64,000 nucleotides of DNA from Metopolophium dirhodum. Lineage: Eukaryota; Arthropoda; Insecta; Hemiptera; Aphididae. Every line of letters begins with the position of its first letter. The first letter of the stretch is position 1. Of this stretch, positions 1 to 14,000 are shown piece after piece. The stretch lies in assembly GCF_019925205.1 (NCBI RefSeq), contig NC_083560.1, forward strand, positions 63,315,266-63,379,265, in the 5' to 3' direction. The position numbers and the translations under genes were made by a program. Below the pieces are notes generated by a model, which made no database searches, was not told the DNA's origin, and saw only the letters and a list, made by a program, of their open reading frames with translations.

Positions 1-3000
1 TACAATTTATAGTAATTAGAAGTTTATTGTTACTAAACAGTATGAATTTTACAATTTAGACCATTCAAGTGGAGTTTAACAATTTGTTAGTTTCCGATAT
101 TATGTAGAACTTATCTTAGAACTAAGAGGTTTTTTACAGTAATTAAAATTATACTAGAGGTCATGCACTCATACGATGTGTTCTATTTGATTTTCCGACC
201 GATGACTGTCGTAGGTAAACAATAATAAACATAAATTAGCTAAATTATAAATACTATAGAATAAAGTAATAAGTGATATTTTGTGTCCACTATTATCTAC
301 TAAGTCAGTTGCCGCTTAGTATTATGTGTAGGTACAGTGTACAATGTACATAGTAATAACCACTCTATTGTGACAATACTTGTAAAAATACGTTCATTTC
401 CTGTTCCGGCTAACATCGAGTCTGCGAACTAATTTCACTCCCTTTACACGGCCTCAAAGAAAATGTTTACAAAAATAATTTGATTGTATGACTCACAAGA
501 ATATAGATATAATTTGAAATTATGAAATTTATACAACGGAAACACATTTTAGTTTATACTTCAATTGCATGTACAAATTAATAATTTATTTCCATTCATA
601 TGTTTATTCAGTGAACTCACCCAATGAGTCCCTATATACTTACTAAATTACACTACAAGTCTATTTATAATAATTGCTTTTAATTATTAATTTGTATAAA
701 CAAATCAAGGATAATTATATTAGAAAATAATAATATGTATAACGACATTTTTTTAAAACATATTATGAAGAACACTATTTCGAGTTAGCTATATTGAAAG
801 AGGTGAATGTGTAAACATCGTTAGTACATTAATGTGATTAATTATCACATTCGAAAGATGATTCGGAACGTTTTTCAGTTTGTATTATTGTGACATTTTC
901 ATAAAAAATGTTACAATTAATATATTTTAAGAGTGACGTAAATAGTGTCATGCAGCTCATATAAGGTATAAGGAAAAGAAATTTAATGCAAATATCCAGG
1001 TAATATTTTAGAAAAGGCAATTTTTAAAATGTACAAGAAGTTTCTTAGAAAATCATCGGGGGCAGAATAAAATGTAAGGAACACGTCTTGTTTGACAAAA
1101 TGTTTACAACATTTTGGTTAGTGGTATCCCGATGAAGAATCGTAATATTATGAACGTGATAATGGTCAAATTCCAAATAAAACAATAGTTTTAGCAGTTG
1201 GCCGCCATCAAACTTTGTGATTTGGCAAAGACGAGTGATATGGACTGACCGGGCAGATTTTTAAATTACATTGTTTGAACATAGTATACTACACACAATA
1301 ACTACTACAACAATTAAAAATATTATCAAATCAGATTTCAAAATAAATTATGTTATAACATTTTTTTACAATAATTCAGCTCCCAACAAAATTATATTAT
1401 GCCACATACATAAGTTTGGGAACACTTTAATTATTTCCCTTACCAACTAAAAAAAAAACACATCATTTTTAAATTAGTATTGTTTTCTTACTACTGCTCG
1501 GAAAAATTACATTACGCACTTTATATTACATTCTACAATTAGGTATACCTACTTATTTATGTATTTCATCAGAGTTATAACTCCAAAATTCATACAATGT
1601 TGAATATATTATTTTTTTTTATATTTTATGTGAGTGAGTAATAATTTTGGGTATTTCAATCTATGTATGTAATATGTGTACACAGTATTAGTTTCATGTT
1701 CCTGGGCAGGTTTGTTTTGTGATTTGGGGCATTTAACATTAAATATCATGCTTTGAAGTTTGAAATACAGATTTTGTTGATCATACGATTCATATTATAA
1801 TATGTATAGGCTCTTAGCACAGATTTAATTAGGAATATTAAATTTATTTACCTACATCTAGACTTATATCAAATGTTATAAACTCCTATTACGTTTACTT
1901 AATTGTGAATGTCACTGTCTGCTGTATTGTGCCCTCGTTGCTAGCATTAAAAATAATGTAGTATAGCACACGATACAATATGTTTATAGTTTATAATTAT
2001 TTATAAAACTGCTTTTTCATTATAAAACCCATTAAATAGATTTATTTTAAATTATTTAATAACACTTGCACAGTAAAAACATATTAACAATTATTAACTG
2101 AATAAACAATGTAGTTTCAAACATTGATATTGTACATTGTTTAAAATTATTTCAATTTAAAAAAAAAAAACAACATGTGTTTGTTTTAACCGCACATAAT
2201 GTTTGCAATTTTCTACTAAACTCATTACAAAACGAATTGTTTACTATGATTATTTTCACGTATTGTAAAAATCCTGGTATAAATTTAAAAGGATCAATAA
2301 ACAAAAATGTACAAATAGCTACAAAATTGTAATCATAATGGTGTACTATATTTACACAATATGTTTATACAATATCTATCGTTAATAATAAAATATTAGT
2401 ATTTTATTTTCACTAACAACAAAAATTAAAACACTTAACACTTTCTTCGGGACTAGGAGGCACCTACTTCTATACTATCTTTAAACATTTTACTTTATTA
2501 CTTTGCGACAGGTTTGTTCATATAATTTATTATACTTAATTTTGGATTTTAGTCAAACTACTGTATTGTGTACTCTCATGAATTGATTGTTTCCACTTAA
2601 ACAGGATTTTCACCTGAAGGTTCTTTTAAAACTTCATTACGGTCGCCTACACTGCCATGTTCCTACGAGAAAATTATAATTTACGATGATTGCGGTCCAT
2701 TTATGTAGCCATTGGTTTGTACACGAATCTACCTATAATCCATCCTATAATCATATTTTGAATGCCTATTTTAAATAAAATTATAATATAATATGTTGCG
2801 TTTTTATTAATGCCCATAGAACAATTTGTTGCGATCAATTCATAGATCATAACCGAATTGTATTATCCACATGGTTAAATTACATATAATTTAAAAAATC
2901 TCAAAACATGGTCTATGAATAAGCTGGTTATATGAACATAATATGTAAACAAGTCTTTTTATTAATACGATTCGTTAAATCCCAATCAGCGACAAAAAAA

Positions 3001-6000
3001 ATAAACAAATGTATTAAGTACCTAGGTATAATATAAAACTAAATGAACTATGGGATTTGGATTGAATAAAATTATTATGTTTACACTTAGTTTTTGTTAT
3101 TTCCAATTTCCACTATACAATGGTTTGTGTAGGTACAAATATATTAAATATATTTCATGTCTTAATCACTGTTTCAAATAATTAAAATACTCCATGTTTA
3201 AGTGAAAAGCGGTAATTAATTTAACGTTTGACGCTAATATTGATCTATTAAATAATTATTTAAAAATACAACAGAATTTCTGCATTGTATTATCCATGGT
3301 TGATTCTAGGTATAAGAAATCATGCGGAAAATATCAGAAAACAAAGAACTCAAGTGCCCGTCCGTGTTCATCGATTCGAAACTAAAAGCAAAATCTCGAA
3401 ATTAAATGGATTCGGTTTATCGACCGTATAGAAATCATTATCATAACAATCTGGTCTTTGCTGGACGTCATTTTAATACCTTGCCCGGGGTTATTTCAAT
3501 ATAGGGTTCTCCTGTTTATTTTGATTTATTGCGTTTTTTTTTAATTATATTTAATACTGAGTTCAGAGTTGTACTAGATTACTAGAACGTGTTGAATGTT
3601 AATAATACATCTACAACAGATGGACGTATAAGCAATTGTAAATATCATACTCGAATGAAAAAAATATTTCAAAACAAACGTATCGAATTATAATGCAATT
3701 ATTATGTATATTATCAGCCATCGCGAAAGATTCATGTTATTATATGAATTATAAATATGTATATTCGTACCAAAATATAACTATATTATAAGCCATATGA
3801 TATTATTAAAACACTGCATAGTCTATAATGTATACAACATTTATTTGTACGTATTATTAGTTTTTAGAAACCATTAGGGTGGGGACATATAAGGACAAAT
3901 TTGAGTAAAACAATATCTAATACAATGTGTCTCTATTCTCTATATATTATTATCGTTATTCGATGGTTGGCAGTTGAATAAATACAATGTTAATATTTTC
4001 CTATTTAAATGAAATAGATTTGGCCCTTGACGTTGATACTATGTAGTCATCAAAGTAGTTTACGCAAACAATAAGGGTTCATCTAGTAGCGCAACTAGCA
4101 ATTATGTTCACAGAGGGTGGTCATTTCCTCCCCATTAACCCCCGCTGGTTGCGCCACAATGTTTATAATATTTTCGTGTTATAGTAATTATTTGAATCAC
4201 ATAAAAACTTAATGTAATCACCGAATCCCATCATTTTTGTAACATGCTACTTTGAAAGCCCTACAATTTATACTGAAAGCCATCGATCTATTATTATATT
4301 GTTTTTCTCAATTTAATAAAACACAAAACCCCTATATCAAATTAACACCAAGTTTATATATTATTATAAAAACAAATTACAGTCTTACCTAATTAATTTC
4401 AATCATAAATAATGATATTGAAGATTGATAAACTTAGGGTATGTGCAAACGATAATTTTTTCGAAAAGAGTATTTAGAAACTTCAAAGATTACCGAACCA
4501 ATTTAAACAATTTACATTTCTTACATTTTTTGAAACAAATACATTATAAGACTAATATTACAGTCTATATTAGGGTTGAAAATAAAATAAATATGCTATT
4601 CACATATTTTTATAAAAGCATTATTTTAATAAAAAATAACAACGTTAACGTATAATATCATACACAATAAATTTGAAATGATTGTACGGTCAATTTGAAC
4701 AAGTTAAAAAAGTTTCAATTTAATCAACATTTTTAGTTTACCTACGTACTTTTGTTGCTTACGTTCAATCTCCAACATTCAAACCATTTTTACTACCCCG
4801 AATAGTTTTCTCAGACAAGAACATTCACAGTTTAAAATTATGAGTGTGTCTCGAAGATAATTGCATTTCACATTTGAACATAATATAACATATTGAAACA
4901 ATATAATGCATAAATATATAAAAACATTATGATAATATCACACAGAATTACGTGATTTTATACAGGAATAATGTAGGTAGCTAAACAAAAATCATGTTAG
5001 TTCGACGATAAAAAAAGTCAACGGGCCAATAAATATAAATAAAAATGTAAATTGAATTTGAAAAAGAAATATTACAATATTACGAAAAAAATAAATTCTA
5101 ACAGTTACCTAACATCTTAAATGGAAAATATGCTTGTATAAGACAAATATAGATTCATCCGAACCGAAAATATATATATCGACATTATTATAAGGTCTAC
5201 TGCGTAGTAGTTTGATGCCAAAGAAGTTAAATTAAAAATACAATTAATTAACGTTTAAATTTTCTTATATTATACAACAATTTGTCTTACAAAACAAACT
5301 ACAATTACAAATTAATTTAAAGCCATTAAACAAAATGTTCATAATACGCAGTTAAAAAAAAAGAATTGAACACGTGTACTTAATAATTTTATTTTAAATC
5401 ACTTTTTTGAGTAGATGTTGGTTTTATTGATAAATTTCAACGCAATAATAGTATAGCTCTCAAAAAATGATGTCGAGTGAACTTGTTTTAGAAGTCACAT
5501 GTGATAAAAAAATAATACAATTAGAAATAAACACAGAATTCTAATTTTTTTTTTTTACTTCCTTCGTGGGCTTCTTCGGTATATTCTTATATAGCTCTTA
5601 ACATACGTAAATTCTCAACCTTAATAATTTAAAGTCTCATTTATAGTTAAAACTTTGTTTTATAGCTATAACAATACGATAAATAATAATTTAACGATGA
5701 TATTATAATATTATTATTGAAGTTAATTTATTCATTTTTCAAAATCATTAAGTAATACCAAGCCAGTTTTTAATGAGAAAACACATATAATAATAATGTA
5801 AAACAAAATATAAGTTCCTCACTTCCGTTCAGACTTAGATAATAATAGAATGATAAGTGCCCATAATTGATTGCGAATGATTGACTTTAAATGTAAGTAC
5901 ACGCATGTTAATATGAACATTTCATCATATAAAAACGCCATATACTTTTACTTATTCTTGCAAATGCATGCTACCATATTATGTAATAAAAATGTCATTT

Positions 6001-6989
6001 CAATGAATGTATAATTGGGTATTATTCTACGTCTTGATCCTTTTATATAATAATAATATATTTAATTAAAAGAGGAGTAGGTACAACAAGTTCTCGAGGA
6101 AAAAAAAAATCAATCATTATTTATTATTAACGTTATTATTTAATTTACATTCGTTTCTGACAAGCCATTTTAGACACGTTAAAAAAAAAACATAAAATAA
6201 AAAAAAAAATAGACAGATGAACTTTATAGGGATTTTCTGCTGGTTAAACATGTAAAAGTTAAATACTTTTCCGTTCATCGTGCGTTTAATATGGATTTAA
6301 AATATACGCGCGGGCGAGGGTTGTGTGTGTGTTGGGACATAATTTGCTCATTCTATTATTGCGTATTCATAGGATATTCGCGTTTAAGGTATTGAAATAT
6401 TAAAATCCGGAATCTCATTTAAGGTATATAATTATTATTAATAATAATATTTTTAAATTGGCAACCACGACAAAACACGTGATCTCGTTGCAGTTTACAA
6501 AACGAATCGCGTGTAGTTGACTTAAATCGCCCTTTGAAGTGCATAAGAAAAGAATGAAAAAAAAAAAACGTAGAAATAATAATAATAATAATAATAATGG
6601 AAAATATTATGTACAACACCAATTGGGGAGTTTTCGACGCAGAAACGAATTATCCATTGACGAGAAGAAGAATATAATGCCCTGCAGTTTTCTTTGTCAA
6701 TTGTTTTGATCCGTATTATTCGTCATATCTACACGTGCAGTACAATAATAATATATTATTATATTGTAATATTTTTTCCGTTTCGTATACTTATGCCTTA
6801 TGGTAAAACCACGGCCGAAAGCCAAAATAAAGCCCTTCCCATCCACTGACACGTCTGAAATAGAGGGTGTGCGCGCACACATGTGTGTGTGTGTGTGTGT
6901 GTTTATAAAATTGTATATTTTTATGGTCGTTATTACAAGGTATAGTATAATATTATTATGTCGTCGTTATTATTTATTAATTTTTAATT
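1..6989. other. AT-rich 5' intergenic DNA, no supported gene
   Basis: Short ORFs here have AT-biased, low-complexity codons and no recognisable domain. I see poly-A/T tracts, an AAT run near 6580-6598, a TG run at 6882-6902 and one small inverted repeat (4088-4155). No RNA gene is recognised. Confidence 0.7.
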
Positions 6990-7627
6990 ATTTTTTCATA
7001 TCGATAATATTATATGACGCGCGCACGGCCTCCGAGACGGCGATTAGCAAGCGGCCGGATTTTAATGGTGATAATCGTTTCTTTCTCCGTTTTTTTTTTT
7101 TATTTTTTTTTTTATCCGTCTCCGGACGAGGCACCCGTGACTCCTCTCCGGAGGAGCAGATGCGGCGGCGGCGTGCATAGAAACTCCGGGGGCTACCGGT
7201 CCTAGCGGTGGCGGCTGCTCGCACTACTACTACTACTACTGCTACTAATTTATAAGCTACTACTGCACACTACTCATACTACGACGTATTACCATTTAAC
7301 CACCCCGCTCTGATTATTGGTCTCTCGCTCACCCGATCAGATGTATCGGTGTGTACACTCACACGATCAGAATAATATGTATCGGTGTACACACATATAA
7401 TATATTATATCATTTATAATACATATGTGTACACGCATTATAATATTATTATGTGCTTGTGCGTTGTTCTGCTGCCGTCACGCGCGTGTTCCTGTTTCTT
7501 GGTGCCACCGCAGCAGCAGCAGCAGCAGCAGCAGCCGTCGCAGACCAAACGACGAGGCGACCGACCGGCCGGCCGCGGCGGTACACACGCAACACACACG
7601 CGGCGTCTCGTCTTCGCGCGCTACCAT

Positions 7628-7661
7628 TCAGTATCGTCAGTCGTTCGGTCACGGTCGGTTC
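7628..7661 (+). promoter_or_regulatory. Candidate initiator (TCAGT) with downstream element (GGTTC)
   Basis: TCAGT at 7628-7632 matches the arthropod initiator core. Taking its A (7630) as +1, positions +28 to +32 (7657-7661) read GGTTC, which fits the DPE consensus RGWYV at the exact spacing. A second TCAGTC lies at 7637-7642. A chance match is quite possible. Confidence 0.3.
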
Positions 7662-7891
7662 TTCGCTCGCGCGCGCGTCTTATCCATCGTCGTCGTAGTC
7701 GTCGCCGCCGCCGCCGCCGTCACTTGCCCACACGCGTCCGTCGACGGTGGTGCTTTAGTACCTAAACACTATATCAGTGTGATATTCCTAGTTCTGCCGA
7801 TACGATTTTTCATCCCCTAAATTTCCCTAATTTTTTTTCCTCGGTCTCCTCCCCTACCCCGCCACATTGCGATTCGCCCCCCAACACGTCC

Positions 7892-7930
7892 ATGTCGTAC
7901 GACCCGGCGAAAACGGCCGACCACCGCTGA
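7892..7930 (+). other. Upstream ORF of 12 codons in the 5' leader
   Basis: ATG at 7892 (T at -3, weak context) opens MSYDPAKTADHR and stops at TGA 7928-7930, 24 nt before the main ATG and in the same frame. It is the only upstream ATG I found between the candidate start site and 7955. It could dampen translation. Confidence 0.5.
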
Positions 7931-7954
7931 CCGACCCCTACAATTGCAGCTGCT

Positions 7955-8063
7955 ATGCACCGTTGCAGTCGTCGTACCTGCAGCGGCAGGAGGATTCGAC
8001 GAAATCCACTCCGATCGTTTCCGCAGATCGGATTGCTTCTGTTGCTGTTTTCGTGTTTGAGAG
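7955..8063 (+). CDS. sns: Coding exon 1: start codon and signal peptide (residues 1-36)
   Basis: ATG at 7955 has G at -3 and is preceded by an in-frame TGA at 7928-7930, so it is the first usable start in this frame. The peptide has a long basic front (eight Arg in residues 1-24) and then a hydrophobic core IGLLLLLFSC (25-34). Donor AGAG|GTAAGC, phase 1; the split codon (G+TG, Val37) joins smoothly to the Ig1 lead-in in exon 2. The start is inferred from this fit. Confidence 0.8.
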
Positions 8064-11000
8064 GTAAGCACCGCATGGCCATCACTCGTATAATCAACGT
8101 ATATTTAAATACGTCGTGTGTATAATATATAATATAGAGGCTGTAGGTTGAGACTAGGTAGCTGGACGGAGACATTAATTAACGTTTATATTACTGTTAT
8201 GACAATATTGTATAGGAACTACACAGCGAAGTAAGTGCATAATATGTGCTATACGCCTAAATACATAATATGCATCGGTCATGTTTACCGCCAACGTGAC
8301 TCGACAAAGTATATAATAATGATAATAATAATATAATAATACAGTAAAGCACGACGACAAAAACGGACGAACGATGGCAACAATGACACGTTATAAACCT
8401 GTACAGAATTATCGACGACACGTCAAATCCTCATCATAATACGTTATACCAGTTCAATTTATTATTAAAATATTGTATTTTCAAATATATATTATATTCT
8501 AAGAACATCAGTTACGGGGTTCGTTTTATAGTCAGAAAAACACCAAAACGACGCAATTCGTGTATAATGACATAACATCAACAATGTTTAAAAAGTTTAA
8601 AAAGTTTGAAAAGAATTTTCTATTTTTTTATCAAACACATGTTTTTATTATTATTTTAAATTTAAATATAAAGAAAAAATGTAATATAAATATACTGTAA
8701 TATGTTGTATTAACTTTAGGTAAATCTTATAATATCGAATGCACATTACATTATTTGATAATTTATTTATACTCAATAAATGATGTATATGATTTATGAT
8801 TAATGATTATATATCAATGTTATTCCTAGTTATATATACTAATAACAGGTTGGGTCGAGTCCGAGAAGATTATATTTTGGTCTGGATGTCGTATCCAAAA
8901 GTCTCATTTTATCTTAATAACAATAATAACTTTTAGTTTCAACATTTTAAATTTTAATATTTTTATTTAGTTTGGCATTTTTTATCCTGAGTTAATTAAT
9001 ATTTAAATAAATAAATAGTATGATCTACATTTATATACATTATTAATACACTCATATATATAAACTATATTAATTTGATTCTGTGTTCAAACTGAAATAA
9101 AAGTATTATAAGTTATAACAAGTTATTAGAAATTCAAGCGAAAAAAGTCTTAACAGTAAATAACTAATAAGTAGGTATAAGAGTTTACTCAACTTGAAAG
9201 ATCATATTATTGTAACAATGTGTCAATAATTGGGTAATTGTTGGTACAATTAATAATCTACCTACTATTAAATGTTATAATACCTACTTAACTATTTTTA
9301 GTTTGTAATTTCATTATAATATGCGTATTTATAAGTTATATTTGAATCAATTTTAAAAAACACGATAAATACCTTAACGTGTTAATTAATAAAAATACTG
9401 AGGGAAATATTATATTTACACTATAAACAGCTTATAAAACAATACAGAATAATTTAAGTTTATTTGCTTCGATACCTGGACTCATTGTAATGTAAATATA
9501 AAAATAAATCTATACTTATTATACCCGTAAACTTGTTTTAAAAAACATTAAAAATGTATTCAGATATATTATATATAATATATATGTTTATTTTTTTTTG
9601 TTTTCATTCTAGTCTCTCGCGGGAAGTTTAAATCTCTAATGTTTTGTTAACTTAATAACGTGTTAGTAACCAACACTCATTCTGAATTCGGAGTTAGGAC
9701 GTATACACACCGGTAGGATCATGTTTGTTGTATAAAATAAAAAAGCGGACTGGGAGGAGGGGAATGGGTTTCCAACAAAATCAGATCACTTGGGCTACTA
9801 CTACAACCGGTTTTGATAGTAATAATTATAACAGACATCGTAATTTATTCAGATTAGTATTTTTCGAACAACGTTCGCACAGAGAAGATAAAAAAAAAAT
9901 TAGCTACCAACGAGATCATCTGTACGAGAACAGCTATCGACCAAACTACATAGGAACGAAAAGAAAAAAATTAACGCTATATTTTATACGAATTGGTAAT
10001 TGCAATTACAAACAAACCATGATATAACATTGATATTTTAAAGGAAATAAATATTTTGCCCAACGGTTGTAGTAAATCATGTCAATGCTTATAATATTAT
10101 AATATAAACAAACGACACATTTAAGTTTTCCAGACTCGTTTTAATCAAGTCTTTCTCCGCAAAATCTGATCAAAACCAATATTTTAATAATGCTGTGATT
10201 ATATCAACAAACGACGAATCTGCGTTTTGTAGATTTAAAATCATTTCTACTAATTTACTGAAATAACAACCATTATTGATGATAACTATAATAATACATA
10301 ACACGACAGTATAATATTATGACAGTATTAAACCAACTAATGTATTGTACTAGGCATAGTAGTTACGTACTATAATATACACGTAGTATGTTCTAAAATT
10401 GTCACATCTACCTATTAATTAATATTATGACATTTAAATTGTATTAATATTAAATCATTTTACATAATATTATGATGAATATTAATTGACACAGATTGAT
10501 ACCACCACCTAGTAAATTGATTTTCCAATAATGTATGCGATAAAAACGACAATTTCATCACACCTGACTAACTTTTAAGAATCGTACTATTTGTATCCAT
10601 CGATCTATCATATCAATACTAACTAAACTAGATATAAGATTAAGTGAACAATAGTTTACATCGTTTAATGATGCGTGCTTTGAAAATAATATTATGATTA
10701 TATTTTTTGGAAGTGTTTGTTTTTTAATTATTTTAGAAACAACAGCAGGTACCTACTACAATATGCTATTCAATGATAGATTTATTGGATGAAAATCAAT
10801 AATAAGCAATACTTTTTTACAATTAATTTAATAAAATACATTGTTATTAGACGATGAGGTGTTTTATTTTAGTGGTGGACAGTAAATTAAACAAATAACA
10901 TAATATAGATATAACACATATACGGTTTGTTTTAAATTAATTTTGTATGAATATATGGTATTTTCTAGGTTAAACTGTGGTTTTACATTTCTAAAATGCT

Positions 11001-14000
11001 AATAAACAAAATATTATTACATACATTAAATGCATTTAAGGTAACAACAATTGTGTCGGAAAATGGAGTAATTTTTTGAGTTTGTATTGAGGGTATGGAA
11101 TTCTGAAGTTCGTACATTTAAATATATAAATTTAATAGAAATTTAAAGTTTTTAAATTCATAACTCATAAGTTTGAGTGAGAAAAAATACTATATATGTA
11201 TATTGACAAATTTACAATAGTGAAGCATCACACAACTATATGTATCAAAATTTCAATAGAAAAACTTAAATGAAACTTTCACAGTATTTCTATAATACTA
11301 AAAAGTGTTTACAGGAAAAATAGTTTCATTGTAAAACAAATATTGTCTCCGATTGGAACAATAGTTTCACAGCAATTCAGAAATAACATTGATTTAAATT
11401 GTTGGTAAAACTAAACACCAAATAAGAAACGCATCAAAATTAAAAACAATAATAGGTAATATGTTTCTGTAACAAAATAGGTTTCTATAATGTAACTATA
11501 ATAATATTATATTTAAATTTAAATAAAACAATTAATACATTTAAATGCTCTATCCATATTTTGTACCAATCTATGTATAATTATATTCAGCTGTTTTATT
11601 ATACATATTTTATATGGTTTTTCAAATATTTTTAAGACATACTAATCCATTGATAACTTAATAAACGCATACATTTTATTCGAACAAAATTGAATAAATT
11701 TTCCATACTGACACTGCCTTACACTATTCGTGTAAATATTAGTTAGTTTTAATGAATCACTAAGGCATATTGTACCGGTGCGTGCGGTGGGTATTTTGAT
11801 AATCATATGCGCTGTGTGCTGTTATTTGCCTATAAACGAAATGTAATTGAATGTTAAAACAAAACACTTTAATTATGTCTATCGGCGACCCCTTCAAAAT
11901 CACTCGTGACCCAAAATGCGGTCGTGACCACTATTTTGAGAAATACTGTTCGAAATGTCAGAATCTGTTCTTGTCACCCTGTCTATTACCTGATTCATTA
12001 TTGGCACCAGTTTTGTAATTGGACATTTTTTTCTGTAACGGTTGTTTTGTAATTATTATGTTAATAACTTACGTCAGCGGAAATATAATAAAATGCTTCG
12101 CTTATTTAAAATAACAAAATTTTACTAGATGACAATACTTAGGAATAGTGCGTAAACGCTAACAAACGCTATTTTTGCGAAGAATCATTCAATTTTATTT
12201 AGTTATTTATTATTTATATACTTATCATACTTAGTGATAAACATTTACATGCTTCGTGGATTTTTTACTGTGTATTAGAATAATAGCGCATGCTTATTAC
12301 AGGTTATTTTTCTTAAATGACAACCTCCCCCCTCCTATTGATCACTAATTATATGTTTCCATGAATTTTATTGGTTTAGTCAACTTGTTGAGTACAAAAT
12401 TAGCAGAGTAACATCAGTTTAAATTAGTTGGTGTTTTTCGCATGAATTTGTGACATTTATCATATCATAATATATGGTCACTACATTTCTTAGTTCCAAA
12501 GATTGGTTGGTATATAATATTATCTTTTATGTTTAACGATAGTTTTTTTAACCTGTATATAGATAAAATAACTTTGATATAAAGATTTGTCACAGATTTA
12601 TTTGAATAAGTATGATTAATACTTAAATTATTATGTAACTTATGTACCTATTTTTTACCGACAAAGGGTTGTGTTACATCAGTTTAAATTATTGTAACCT
12701 ATCTTATTTTGTAATAAGATTATAATAAGATTGTAAAGTATGGAAAATTATGGAAAAGTGTGTTTGCTCACTATTTTTCCACAATATTATGTTTAGAAAT
12801 TTAATATTTTGGTGATGAAAACTATATTTTCACAGTTAATTTTAGACTCAGAGAAAACTTGTAGGTATTTCAATAATATTATAATATGTTTAATGTATTT
12901 AATAAATAATAATCTTTTAATAATTGATCTTATATTTATAATGTTAACCAAACATTAAGTAACATTTCTTATACCTACTTCTGAAAAAAATACAATGTAG
13001 TACCTAAGCTTTATTTGATAAAAATATATTATGCCTTTGTCCGATAGAAGTGGGTTTAAATTCATTATGTTTTCTTTTTAATATCTGTTATAAGTTTATA
13101 AGTTATAACTTATAAGTACAATTTCTTTGAATTTACATTTTATAAATCTGGTTTATCATATAAACACTAATAACGAAAATAGAAATAATTGTGTTTATTG
13201 AAAAATGTAATTATTTTTAAATATTGCTTATTACTTTTTACTTTTAACACTTTATTTTTATTTTTTTTTTAAAACTATAAAAATACCGTAATTGAATACG
13301 ACATTATAAAATTGGCAAAATGCCATTTAATAATTGAAAATATTTTTTTATCAGTTTCAGATTAAATGTATTTACGAATGATAATATATTTTTAAGTTAA
13401 ATTGTCCAAGTTAAACAAACTATAGATTTTATTTTAGATTTTAATAGTAATTTAGTTCAACTTCATATCATAATATATATATATACGTACAATGACGTGT
13501 ATAATACATACCCAATCGTTATCTCGACAAATACCTACCAAAGTGCCGAAACATAACATTTTAATTTCATATAAGAGTAATCCATAAACTATTATGAGTA
13601 TTGCAGTACAGCATCATCAATAGTTAAAACATAAATACGCTTCCGTGAATATTCAACATTTTTAATTGGTCTCCTTACAATGTATTTACCTTTTGACTAT
13701 AATACTTTTATGTCTTATTTCAAAGATATATGTCATTGTTATTATTGTTATTTATTACCTACGCTATGTAGGTACCAATTATAAATTATTTTATGCGATT
13801 TTATTTTTACGTCAAACATGTCAATATCATTTTATTCGAATAATATTAAATGTTAATGGAGCTATTTATTTGGATCGGTTACTCAATTATTATTCCCAAC
13901 AAATGCGTTTAACAAAATATGTTAATATAAGGTTGTATGAGTCGACATGAACAGCCGCCGAATATATTAAGAAAAAAAAATTCAATTCAAAATTCAGCAC

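Larger units (their letters stand above)
6990..7954 (+). promoter_or_regulatory. CpG-rich promoter region and 5' leader
   Basis: GC and CpG content rises sharply here compared with the AT-rich flanks, and the region ends at the signal-peptide exon. It holds a CAG run (7511-7534), CCG/GTC runs near 7685-7720 and GCGC-rich stretches. No TATA box is evident at a fitting distance. The transcription start is not known; the Inr/DPE pair at 7628-7661 is the best candidate I see. Confidence 0.55.

Noticed and set aside
6800..7224. ORFs on both strands before the gene
   Set aside because: Low-complexity products of T-rich and GCGC-rich promoter DNA.
7385..7820. Overlapping plus- and minus-strand ORFs rich in Ser, Ala, Gln or Arg
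   Set aside because: They are different frames of the CAG, GTC and CCG runs in the leader; no domain and no consistent start.
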